64,000 nucleotides of DNA, from NCBI RefSeq assembly GCF_023921225.1, contig NZ_CP071527.1:3117501-3181500 (forward strand). The letters run 5' to 3'. Position 1 is the first letter of the stretch. Each line of letters opens with the position of its first letter. The translations under genes and the position numbers were made by a program. Shown piece by piece: positions 8,897-15,957 of this stretch. The notes beneath the pieces were generated by a model, which saw only the letters and a program-made list of their open reading frames with translations, was not told where the DNA came from and did not search any database. This stretch comes from Legionella lytica (lineage in GTDB: Bacteria > Pseudomonadota > Gammaproteobacteria > Legionellales > Legionellaceae).

Positions 8897-9325
8897 TCAA
8901 TTACCATTGATATCCGGAAGTCTTCCTATATTAACATATACATTGTTTTCTTTTGTGCATGTTTGGCTAATATATGGAATGTATTTCGTATTAATTTTAA
9001 TAGGTTTTGGAGTTTCACCATCTATATTATTTAGAGTTTTATTTACTAAATCAAGTTCAAGATTCCCCCGTACAGCCATCCTATTTTCTTCAATTTTCTG
9101 AACTAATGTGAGCATCATATATTTATCGTTAGTACGCTCAAAAGAAAAAGACAGATCTAACTTTTCCATAGTCACACCATACGAGCTACCAAAAACAAGA
9201 GAAACCATTAAGTCATAACAACTCATTTTAGAGAGTTCTTCTGTTTTGTTGATTTCTGCAGAATATAAATAATTATTTGTAAATAATAAAGCAACAAAAC
9301 AAAGTAATTTAATGTAGTGAAACAC
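8897..9325 (-). CDS. Secreted immunity-like protein for the lysozyme-like toxin
   Basis: This 142-residue protein has a signal peptide (hydrophobic LLCFVALLFTNNYLYSA) and is probably periplasmic. The GTG start at 9323-9325 comes 3 bases after the toxin stop, and its GGGGG ribosome site lies in the toxin's last codons, which points to coupled translation. Key segments are 'LSKMSCYDLMVSLVFGSSYG', 'LELDLVNKTLNNIDGE' and 'YIPYISQTCTKE' with two Cys that could pair. The fragment at 5752-6190 is a paralogue. General layout (small, secreted, Lys-rich with 'KINTKYIPYI' core) recalls HdeA-like or other small periplasmic proteins, but I assign no family. It likely neutralises the hydrolase encoded just upstream. 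Confidence 0.6.
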   Translation of the reverse strand: MFHYIKLLCFVALLFTNNYLYSAEINKTEELSKMSCYDLMVSLVFGSSYGVTMEKLDLSFSFERTNDKYMMLTLVQKIEENRMAVRGNLELDLVNKTLNNIDGETPKPIKINTKYIPYISQTCTKENNVYVNIGRLPDINGN

Positions 9326-9328
9326 TAT

Positions 9329-11215
9329 TTATGCCCCCTTTTGAAATTCATTTGTCATAGACCAACGCACGCCTTTCAATTCATTACGATAAACCTGCTT
9401 ATTACTAGCAATACTAGAGTGCCAGCGTGCGTAATCCCCATTATATTGGTTTTTTATCTTATACGCTAAATGCATCATACCGGCCTCTACAGATGGAAAT
9501 ATTATATAGGGGGTTAAGCCTTTTTTTTGTGCATTCCCTCCTTTTTTAGATGCACCAATCCCATCATGAAGATCTGTTGTTCCAATTGGAGTATATTCTG
9601 GATGTTTTGTGAAAAACTCCTTAGACCATCCATAATAAGGAGCTTTAGCACCTTTAACTGCCTCCATTCCTGCAGCACCAGTAAGAATATATTGTCCGGA
9701 GTTAAAATGCTTTGTCTCATATCGATACATTTTTTCTACAATCTTAGACATTTCAAAACCATATTCATCGAAAACTTTTCGCAATCCATTTTTTGCATCT
9801 TCAACGCCAAAGTTTTTCGGAGCAAGCTTGCTCTTTTCCAACTGAGAAGAACCTTGAAGCAGTGCTCCTTTTTTTAAATCTAATGGCATTGCTTCATTCG
9901 TAAATAAACCACTTCCATTAAAGAGTGGAGAATCATTATAAATTACATGGCCGACATATCCCGAAAGCACAGAACCAGAAAGGTACGTATCCCTATCATG
10001 AGGGGTAAGAGAAATATCTATAGCAAGATTAATTCCTTCATCCATATGATTCACAAGATGGTTGTTAAAATTTTGCTTGGATTGCTCAAAATCATCTAAA
10101 AGGCCATCAATCTCAAGTCCTTTGATATTCTCTTTAGCGAGATCTTGGCCCCTAGTCTCTAATCCAGGCCAAGCAAAACGCCCCACTACGGCATTTCCAA
10201 TTGTACTGCCTAAATTATCTCCTAAAACTTGTAGTGCATCAAAATGAGTGCCTGTAGTGAGTGATTGAGCGCCTGCTCCTGTCAGAGTTTGTAGCTCTGC
10301 GCGCAGCATGCCAGTGTGGTTATCCAGAGTTTCGAGTTTTTTGCCGAATTCTTTTCCAGCTTCTGAACCCATTAAGCCTCCGGTTAGGGTGGCTACTCCT
10401 AATTCAGTCCAGTCGAAGTGTTGATGGCGTCTTATGGTGGTGTTAAATGCCTGGCTTGCTGCGTTTTGCTCCATCATTTCAAAAGCGCTGGCGGTATTAA
10501 AGTACTTATAGTTGTAGTTATTCAACTTATTGGAAAGGTTTTTAAAGATACCTATATTTTTTAAGCCATAACCTATGCCTGCAGTAGCCGCGGTGGCTAA
10601 ACCGGATATCAAGGCCCCGCCAAAATCGACACCACTTTGCATGCCCATAAGATTGGCTGCAGTTTGGCCGGCTAAGCTGCCAACGAAGCCTGCCGCAAGG
10701 CCTACGCCAAGCACAGAGCCAATACCCGCAGCCCCCGCGGTGCCTGTAATGGTGCCACCTAATGCGGATAATCCTGCTGAAAAGATAGAACCCGTAACCC
10801 CCATGCCAATGGCGAGCGCGCCTGCGGTTAACACGGTTGCTACCGTAGCCACAACCGCAACAAGGAGCTTGCCCCAAAAATTCCCATGCTTGGGTTTCGG
10901 TGGTTTTGGCGTTGGCGTTGCGGCGTTCGCACTGGTGTTGCCAAGCATTTTATTCGCATCTAAGATACGATGCGTTGCGTGGGTGTGATGTTGCCCTGCG
11001 GCGGCAGGGGGAATGGTTAGGCGTTGACCTATGTAGAGCTTGCTATCTCCTCCGGCAATCGCGTTACGGTCGCTGATGCCATTGGCATCAGCGATTAGAT
11101 ACCATAGGCTGCTGTCCCCATAGACCTGCAAGGCTATTGACTCCAGGCTGTCGCCTGATTTTAAAGTGGATTTTCTAAAATTAAACGAAAAAAGTAAGGC
11201 TTGCCCCATAGGCAT
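9329..11215 (-). CDS. Orphan Rhs C-terminal cassette: LysM, hydrophobic module, lysozyme-like toxin
   Basis: This 628-residue protein is a stand-alone copy of the C-terminal end of the large Rhs protein. It has a short leader (MPMGQALLFSFNFRKS), a LysM at about 17-70, a Pro-rich linker near 100-112, a Gly/Ala-rich hydrophobic region at about 115-215, and the conserved HFDWTELGVATLTGG region. It is nearly identical in DNA to the parent from 10206 to 11165, then diverges after about residue 340. The tip (about 460-628) has 'IVEKMYRYETKHFNSGQY' with a candidate catalytic Glu near 500, 'PYYGWSKEFF' and 'YIIFPSVEAGMMHLAYKI', reminiscent of a lysozyme-like muramidase. No signal peptide or YD repeats are present, so export is unexplained. 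It may be a silent reserve tip, though it has its own ATG with a GGGG site upstream. Confidence 0.65.
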   Translation of the reverse strand: MPMGQALLFSFNFRKSTLKSGDSLESIALQVYGDSSLWYLIADANGISDRNAIAGGDSKLYIGQRLTIPPAAAGQHHTHATHRILDANKMLGNTSANAATPTPKPPKPKHGNFWGKLLVAVVATVATVLTAGALAIGMGVTGSIFSAGLSALGGTITGTAGAAGIGSVLGVGLAAGFVGSLAGQTAANLMGMQSGVDFGGALISGLATAATAGIGYGLKNIGIFKNLSNKLNNYNYKYFNTASAFEMMEQNAASQAFNTTIRRHQHFDWTELGVATLTGGLMGSEAGKEFGKKLETLDNHTGMLRAELQTLTGAGAQSLTTGTHFDALQVLGDNLGSTIGNAVVGRFAWPGLETRGQDLAKENIKGLEIDGLLDDFEQSKQNFNNHLVNHMDEGINLAIDISLTPHDRDTYLSGSVLSGYVGHVIYNDSPLFNGSGLFTNEAMPLDLKKGALLQGSSQLEKSKLAPKNFGVEDAKNGLRKVFDEYGFEMSKIVEKMYRYETKHFNSGQYILTGAAGMEAVKGAKAPYYGWSKEFFTKHPEYTPIGTTDLHDGIGASKKGGNAQKKGLTPYIIFPSVEAGMMHLAYKIKNQYNGDYARWHSSIASNKQVYRNELKGVRWSMTNEFQKGA

Positions 11216-11247
11216 TAGACCCCTTGGGTCTACTTCGAATTACAAAT

Positions 11248-11784
11248 TTATTTATTATTTACCGAATCAGCATAAGACAATAAAAGCGCGTTATATAAAC
11301 TTTCAGGGGTCATTACCGAAGAAAAGCGAATGCCATCAAGTTCATATTTATTTATTATTTTAGAATCATTAATTACCCAACTTTTTCCAATCCACGGAGC
11401 AGCTAAAGTAAAACTATTATTTGCTACGGTACAAACAAAAACATTTCTTTCTTCATCAAAATATTGAAGTAAGCCAAAAACTAAATGGCGTTTTAAAGGA
11501 TCAAATTTATTATTAATTGGTTTTATTAACTTCTTGTTCAGCCAATTTATGCTTTTCGGCTGAGCTTCAACAATACATGTTTCGTAAGAACTAATACACT
11601 TTTTCAATATTTTAATTTTTTCATATATATCATTATCTAATAAGTCCGGGTCCTCTGATATGCTTTCAGGAATAGCATATTCTACAATTTTATCAAACCC
11701 TACAAATTGACACGGTTTCAATGAATTTCCATGCAATATGGTAGTTAAAAATAATCCACTTAAACTCCAATAAAGCCTTATCAT
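11248..11784 (-). CDS. Secreted orphan immunity-like protein
   Basis: This protein of about 178 residues begins at ATG 11782-11784 (MIRLYWSLSGLFLTTILHGNS), with GGGA 5 bases upstream and a signal-peptide-like start; an upstream in-frame ATG at 11865 would add 27 residues ahead of the signal and is less likely. The mature part has several Cys (CQFVGF, KKCISSYETC, VCTVANN) that could form disulfides, and a 'LAAPWIGKSWVI' segment. It lies 33 bases upstream of the lysozyme-type cassette and no toxin lies directly upstream of it. Its location in the array suggests an immunity gene that has lost its toxin. Family unknown. Confidence 0.5.
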   Translation of the reverse strand: MIRLYWSLSGLFLTTILHGNSLKPCQFVGFDKIVEYAIPESISEDPDLLDNDIYEKIKILKKCISSYETCIVEAQPKSINWLNKKLIKPINNKFDPLKRHLVFGLLQYFDEERNVFVCTVANNSFTLAAPWIGKSWVINDSKIINKYELDGIRFSSVMTPESLYNALLLSYADSVNNK

Positions 11785-11966
11785 TTTTCCCAAAGATCTT
11801 GTTATTTTTTTACTATTACACATATCTAGAGCCACTATAGTTTCTATTATCAGATTAAGCGCCATGATTTTTTAGTTGAAATTATGTAACGCCCATATAT
11901 AATCCCCACCTTCAAAAACTATATGGAAAAAAATTAGCTGGAGTCCATCTTTGGTAAAGGAAAGGA

Positions 11967-12084
11967 TTAGATAAATTTACCATATAATCCAACTCCGAAA
12001 GAAATAATTAACGGATCTTTATTAATCACAGTGCGCTCAAATTTGATAAATTTATTACTTATAGAAGAGCCAATGTACCATATA
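11967..12084 (-). pseudogene. 3' remnant of an outer-membrane barrel gene (OmpW-like?)
   Basis: A minus-strand frame without a start reads IWYIGSSISNKF, then VINKDPLIISFGVGLYGKFI and stop TAA at 11967-11969. The pattern of a final strand 'ISFGVGLYGKF' with terminal aromatic is that of OmpW-like barrels. A stop near 12090 closes it upstream. The rest of the spacer between 11785 and 12125 holds no other gene I can see. Confidence 0.3.
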
Positions 12085-12125
12085 AATTATATCCATGATG
12101 CGTTCAAAAATTAGGACTTTATTAA

Positions 12126-13118
12126 GTGAATAGTGCTCAAAAAGTTATTGGAATAATTGAATTAGGTGGAACTATTAGCAGTATTAGTGAAGATTCTACA
12201 TCAGAATTTTATAAAGGGCCGAACAGCTCTATTTCTTCTTTTATTCAAGAACTTAAATTAGACGCTCATATTAAAATCATAGTAGGACAGTTCGAACAAA
12301 GAATCAGTCATGAAATGACTATTGAGGGGCTCATAAAGTTAGCCCAAAAGCTCCAATCCCTTCTTGATTCAAGTGATTTTGATGGCATTATAATAACAAC
12401 TGGCACAAACGCTTTAGAGGATATAGCTTATTTTATTGGGCTAGTAGTAAAATCAACAAAGCCGATTATTTTTACCGGTGCCCATTATCCACAAAATAAT
12501 CTTGCCTTTGATGGAAAGAGAAATTTATATAATGCCATCAATATAGCTAGTTCCGACAAAGCAATGAAATTAGGTGTTTTAGTAACATTTAATGACCATG
12601 TAATTACTGCTCGAGATGCTGTAAAAAATACACCAGGATTAAATAGTAATTTTGCACATGAAGGAATAGGAGTGATAGGACACGTCATTGGTGGCAAATT
12701 TATTTTGAAATCAATTCCAATGTACAAACATACCTATCAAAGTGAATTTTCCATATTAGGGCTAAGCAATTTACCAAAAGTCTCAATTATTTATGCTCAT
12801 TTAGGTATGGATGACTCATTGATTAAGGCTTCTATTACATCAGGAGTATCCGGCATAGTCAGCGCTGGATTTGGTAAAGGCTATCAACCGACGAATATAT
12901 CGCAAACACTAGCAAAAGCGGTGCAATTAAATATTCCTATTGTAAGATGCGCACGTTTTGGATTTAGCTATACAAGTATTGATCAGGCCTATGATGAAAA
13001 ATATGGCTTCATTGTAGCAAAAGGCTTATCACCCCATAAATCAAGCCTTCTGCTATCTATCGCTTTACATAAGACTAATGAGATTAGTCGCCTACAACAA
13101 ATATTTGAGGAATATTAA
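12126..13118 (+). CDS. L-asparaginase-family amidohydrolase
   Basis: This 330-residue protein matches the asparaginase/glutaminase family in length and in both signatures: 'IIELGGTISS' near residue 10 (first catalytic Thr) and 'GIIITTGTNALEDIAYF' near residue 82 (second catalytic Thr). In the classical enzymes the second motif is TGTD, with the Asp gripping the substrate's alpha-amino group; here it is Asn, so substrate preference may differ. 'VTFNDHVITARDAVKNTPG' carries the usual ND and the AR...K element. No signal peptide is present, so it acts in the cytosol. The GTG start at 12126 has AGGA about 8 bases upstream. It begins a three-gene operon with a protein of unknown function and a VUT-type transporter. 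Composition is very AT-rich, suggesting transfer. Confidence 0.75.
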   Translation: MNSAQKVIGIIELGGTISSISEDSTSEFYKGPNSSISSFIQELKLDAHIKIIVGQFEQRISHEMTIEGLIKLAQKLQSLLDSSDFDGIIITTGTNALEDIAYFIGLVVKSTKPIIFTGAHYPQNNLAFDGKRNLYNAINIASSDKAMKLGVLVTFNDHVITARDAVKNTPGLNSNFAHEGIGVIGHVIGGKFILKSIPMYKHTYQSEFSILGLSNLPKVSIIYAHLGMDDSLIKASITSGVSGIVSAGFGKGYQPTNISQTLAKAVQLNIPIVRCARFGFSYTSIDQAYDEKYGFIVAKGLSPHKSSLLLSIALHKTNEISRLQQIFEEY

Positions 13119-13122
13119 TCTT

Positions 13123-13626
13123 ATGGTAGAAAGGATTTCAAAGAATATCAGTCTGTACGCCCAAAAATTAAGAAGAATACTCAAAAAGTATAGGCTGGAA
13201 AAAAGTAAGTATAGATACAGCCTACTTGATGTTGTCTCACGAAGTAATAAAATTGAATTACATGTAATTATATTTGGAATTAAAAAACAAATTTTGAAAC
13301 TTACACCCGAAGAAATACTTTATGATGATGAACTATTATCTGAGTTTTCTCCATATGATGTACGAGCCATTACATACCTATCATTTCAAAAATATATTAA
13401 ACAAGAATATTCTTTAATAATAGAAAAACAATACTTAAATCAGGGGGAAACAATATTTAGCATAAAAAACACGCAAACCAATGCCTCACTTAATATCAGT
13501 GCAAAAAAACTATACCAAGATTATGATTCTCTAGTGAGTCTAAGTAAAAAAGATATGATTACCGTTATTTCTACTGCAGTGCAAGAACAAACGTTTTTAG
13601 ACATAGAAAAAATAGGAATGTTATGA
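13123..13626 (+). CDS. Unknown protein in the asparaginase-VUT operon
   Basis: This Lys-rich protein of about 167 residues starts at ATG 13123, five bases after the asparaginase stop, and overlaps the start of the next gene by 4 bases, so the three genes are cotranscribed and probably coupled. An earlier in-frame ATG at 13078 lies inside the asparaginase gene and is less likely. No signal peptide, membrane segment or nucleotide-binding motif is seen. Visible segments are 'KYRYSLLDVVSRSNKIELHV' and 'LSEFSPYDVRAITYLSFQKY', the latter with a PYDVRAI turn that could be a conserved motif. I do not recognise it. Its job should relate to the amide or transported compound handled by its neighbours. 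Confidence 0.6.
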   Translation: MVERISKNISLYAQKLRRILKKYRLEKSKYRYSLLDVVSRSNKIELHVIIFGIKKQILKLTPEEILYDDELLSEFSPYDVRAITYLSFQKYIKQEYSLIIEKQYLNQGETIFSIKNTQTNASLNISAKKLYQDYDSLVSLSKKDMITVISTAVQEQTFLDIEKIGML

Positions 13627-14330
13627 ATCTTATGGAAAAAGAAAATCATCAAAATGTACTACTCAATAAAACACAAGATTATTTTAAATATATGCGTATT
13701 CTTTCTATGATCTATGTAACATTTCTGATGTCTGCAACAGTGATGGCATACAAGTTAGTTGACATATGGGGAATCGTAGAACCAGGCTCAACACTTATTT
13801 ATACCTTTACCTTTTTTCTTGGCAATATTTATGCAGAATTGTATGGTCAAAATTATACCAAGAAACTAATATGGGAATCGATTATCACTGGTTATATTTT
13901 TGCCTTCCTTATAACGTTAATTAATTTTTTTCCTTCCCCAAGTTATTGGAATTTGTATGAAGAATTTAACAAGGTAATTGGCCATGTATTAAGATTTACA
14001 AATGCCGGGGTTATCGGATATTTGTTAAGTGCATTCTTAAATGCGTATTTATTCACAAAATGGAAATATAAATTAAAAGGAAAATATTTTTGGGCTAGAA
14101 GTCTTTTGGCATCCTCAATTAGTGAAGGATTCGCAACATTTATCGCGGGTTTCATTACATTTATAGGAATGATGCCCACAATGAAAATTTTAACCGTCAT
14201 GGTTAATGCGCTTTTATTTAAAATTGCGTACGGCTTTATAGCCGTTTGGCCCGCAACATTTATTGCTTATGTATTAAAAAGGAATGAAAAAAAAATAACA
14301 GAGACCCCATTAGTACCTTTCTTAAATTAA
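13623..14330 (+). CDS. VUT-family (YhhQ-like) membrane transporter
   Basis: This 235-residue protein has about six membrane segments, for example 'MIYVTFLMSATVMAYKLVDI', 'SIITGYIFAFLITLINFF' and 'IAYGFIAVWPATFIAYVL'. The 'FFLGNIYAELYG' stretch after the second segment fits the vitamin uptake transporter (VUT/DUF165) family, where YhhQ imports queuosine precursors (preQ0/preQ1). It overlaps the upstream gene by 4 bases (ATGA type), so is translated with it. The specific substrate cannot be told from sequence; association with an asparaginase-like enzyme is unusual for YhhQ and may indicate another amide-bearing compound. Its stop overlaps by 4 bases the stop of the convergent repressor gene. 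Confidence 0.65.
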   Translation: MNLMEKENHQNVLLNKTQDYFKYMRILSMIYVTFLMSATVMAYKLVDIWGIVEPGSTLIYTFTFFLGNIYAELYGQNYTKKLIWESIITGYIFAFLITLINFFPSPSYWNLYEEFNKVIGHVLRFTNAGVIGYLLSAFLNAYLFTKWKYKLKGKYFWARSLLASSISEGFATFIAGFITFIGMMPTMKILTVMVNALLFKIAYGFIAVWPATFIAYVLKRNEKKITETPLVPFLN

Positions 14331-14962
14331 ATATTAAAAAAAGTGCGCGACTCCAGCAATGTTGCTAACACATAAATATTAATTGGTAATGGAATTACCG
14401 TATATAAATCACTAGTTGGATTTAAACATTTTATAAATTTCTTGTTCGATGAATTTATCATAATTTGGCGAAACACATAATGATTCCCTTCATCTTTTAA
14501 CAAACAAAAATCCCCATTAAAAGGTTCTTTTTCTTTTTCAAATACAAGAATAGTATTTTTAGAAAACTTAGGCTCCATGGAGTCGTCATTCATGCTCGTC
14601 GCAAAATAATTCTTATTATAATCTAAGTCAGCAGCAATAAATTTTTTACTTTTTGTAAGAGCCTCACTTATTCCATAAACTTCTATATCCTTAAATTCAA
14701 TATAAGGTATTTTCCTTTGTGTATTCAGAGAATGGGTATCATTAGTATCTAATTCAGCGTTAGAAATTAATTCATGTAATGAAATTTTGAAATAATTAGC
14801 AATTGGAGTTATTGTTGATAATTTTGGATTTTGATTTATTCCTGTGATTATTCTATTAATCATTTGCTGAGGAATACCTATTCGTTTCGATAGCTCGTTC
14901 TCACTAATACCTTCTTTTTTTAAAAGTTTTTTTAGATTTATTCCAAAATAATTCATAAGCAA
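14327..14962 (-). CDS. Phage-type repressor, HTH plus S24 peptidase-like domain
   Basis: This 211-residue protein has an N-terminal Cro/CI helix-turn-helix ('ENELSKRIGIPQQMINRIIT' at about 21-40) and a C-terminal LexA/CI S24 domain with 'NDDSMEP', which supplies the usual catalytic Ser near residue 128. The position of the partner Lys appears to be filled by 'YVFRQI', so self-cleavage may be weak or absent. Two matching operators sit 34 to 84 bases upstream of its start. It points away from a small regulator gene at 15278, the layout of a phage or integrative-element switch, yet no integrase or phage genes lie near. It may be the relic of an element, or may control the asparaginase operon or the small gene. 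Confidence 0.8.
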   Translation of the reverse strand: MLMNYFGINLKKLLKKEGISENELSKRIGIPQQMINRIITGINQNPKLSTITPIANYFKISLHELISNAELDTNDTHSLNTQRKIPYIEFKDIEVYGISEALTKSKKFIAADLDYNKNYFATSMNDDSMEPKFSKNTILVFEKEKEPFNGDFCLLKDEGNHYVFRQIMINSSNKKFIKCLNPTSDLYTVIPLPINIYVLATLLESRTFFNI

Positions 14963-14995
14963 TCAGCAAATATTCAAAATCTCATATTAATTTTG

Positions 14996-15046
14996 TTGAT
15001 TATTACACTTTAGAGTGTAATAATCAACTCTACACTCTAAAGTGTA
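14996..15046. promoter_or_regulatory. Paired operators upstream of the S24 repressor
   Basis: TACACTTTAGAGTGTA (15004-15019) and its exact reverse complement TACACTCTAAAGTGTA (15031-15046) lie 27 bases apart centre to centre. Each is itself a near-palindrome. The first sits in a larger 32-base imperfect palindrome (14996-15027, one mismatched pair). Spacing close to 2.5 helical turns and location before the repressor start fit autoregulatory CI-type operators. The sites are read directly; the binding protein is inferred. Confidence 0.65.
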
Positions 15047-15277
15047 TCCTAAATATCCCAAACTAAAAATGGCCCAGGGAAAATATACATGATTATTGCA
15101 GAGGTCTTAATTAAATAAGAAACGCGTAATCATGTTTCACACTCTTGTATTCCTAAGCCTATTGCCTTTATTAGGCTCAAAGATACAGAAGGAAATGTAA
15201 ATTTAGCGCATTTTAATTATTTTATATTGCCTAAAAAAAATGAAAACAGGTACTAAATAGATGTAAGAGAGGGAGTT
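15047..15277. other. Intergenic leader between repressor operators and small regulator
   Basis: AT-rich spacer without a gene. It must hold the rightward promoter for the gene at 15278, whose ribosome site AGAGGGAG is at 15266-15275. A short stem formed by AGCCTA and TAGGCT lies at about 15158-15176. No other signal is clear. Confidence 0.35.
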
Positions 15278-15538
15278 GTGGATACAATAAAAAATAAACT
15301 TAATAGTTTTGAGCTTAATAAAAATACTAGGATATTCTTTAGCCTCAAAAAACAGAAGCTAATACAGCAGGTATTAATAAATACTATAATGATTAGAAAA
15401 AATTGTCTCATAGAGGATCTTGCCAAAATACTTAATATCGATCCTAAAAAGCTTCATCGAGTATGGCGGGGAACCGATAAATTGCCCGAAACAAAATCAA
15501 CCGAACTTGTTCATCTCTTCTATATATTAACGAACTGA
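15278..15538 (+). CDS. Small HTH-like regulator
   Basis: This 86-residue basic protein starts at GTG 15278 with a good GAGGGAG site. The segment 'CLIEDLAKILNIDPKKLHRVWRGTDKL' at about 47-74 has the spacing of a helix-turn-helix (helix, short turn, recognition helix with Arg/Trp). It is transcribed away from the S24 repressor across the operator pair, as Cro or an activator would be in a lambdoid switch. No clear family is recognised. Legionella mobile elements often carry such small regulators, and this may be what is left of one. Confidence 0.45.
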   Translation: MDTIKNKLNSFELNKNTRIFFSLKKQKLIQQVLINTIMIRKNCLIEDLAKILNIDPKKLHRVWRGTDKLPETKSTELVHLFYILTN

Positions 15539-15649
15539 GCCTGTAAATTATTCTGTGTAACTGTCATGTGTTAAACAAACTCAGTCAACCGCTCTTCGAA
15601 TTCAATCATAAATCGATTAAGGGCGGAGAGACTATGTCGCATTTAGGAT

Positions 15650-15778
15650 CCATTTGATGCGCTCACGCTCATGAGGCAGTTACCCGATTGGTTCAATGAC
15701 TACAATGAACATGCGCCCCATAAAGGGTTAAATATGAGGGCGCCAAGACAATTTATCAATAGTGCTTTGGCTGGCTAA
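15650..15778 (+). pseudogene. C-terminal end of IS3-family OrfB transposase
   Basis: The plus-strand frame reads 'FDALTLMRQLPDWFNDYNEH' followed by APHKGLNMRAPRQF and stops at TAA 15776-15778. The DYNE-x-x-PHKGL and PREF-like ending is typical of IS3-family integrase subunits (IS2/IS3 type). Only the last 40 or so residues remain. Confidence 0.65.
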
Positions 15779-15782
15779 GCGG

Positions 15783-15903
15783 TTCGGTTTTATAGGGGCA
15801 ACTCCACTCTTAAACGTTTTGACGAATGCCTCAGCCATTCCATTACTTTCAGGGCTATAAGCTGGGGTGGTTCTCACATCAAAGCCAAGTTTCCTAGCAA
15901 ATT
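15783..15903 (-). pseudogene. Central piece of IS3-family OrfB transposase
   Basis: The minus-strand frame reads 'LGFDVRTTPAYSPESNGMAE' then AFVKTFKSG, the rve integrase core motif just before the last catalytic Glu (SPESNGMAEAF). It would normally lie just upstream of the piece at 15650-15778, but is in reverse orientation, so the element was split by an inversion or deletion. Confidence 0.65.
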
Positions 15904-15957
15904 AACCGGAAAAAGCAAGCCTTTCCCCTCGGATGTGAGTTCATTTGGGGCTTTATG

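Larger units (their letters stand above)
15539..15957. mobile_element. IS3-family debris with inverted halves
   Basis: This stretch holds two pieces of an IS3-type transposase in opposite orientation, listed separately, plus about 100 bases of unassigned DNA (15539-15650). No terminal repeats or intact transposase were found. The right edge abuts the 3' end of the immunity gene of the large Rhs protein. Confidence 0.5.

Noticed and set aside
10575..10988. Long plus-strand frame opposite the hydrophobic module of the cassette, repeated at 17685-18098
   Set aside because: It is the antisense of the Gly/Ala-rich coding DNA, present in both copies only because the sense strand is duplicated; Ala/Pro-rich reading is a product of GC-rich third positions.
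13623..14330. Asparaginase-VUT operon as a new defence system
   Set aside because: No nuclease, NADase or phage-sensing domain is present; metabolism is a simpler reading.
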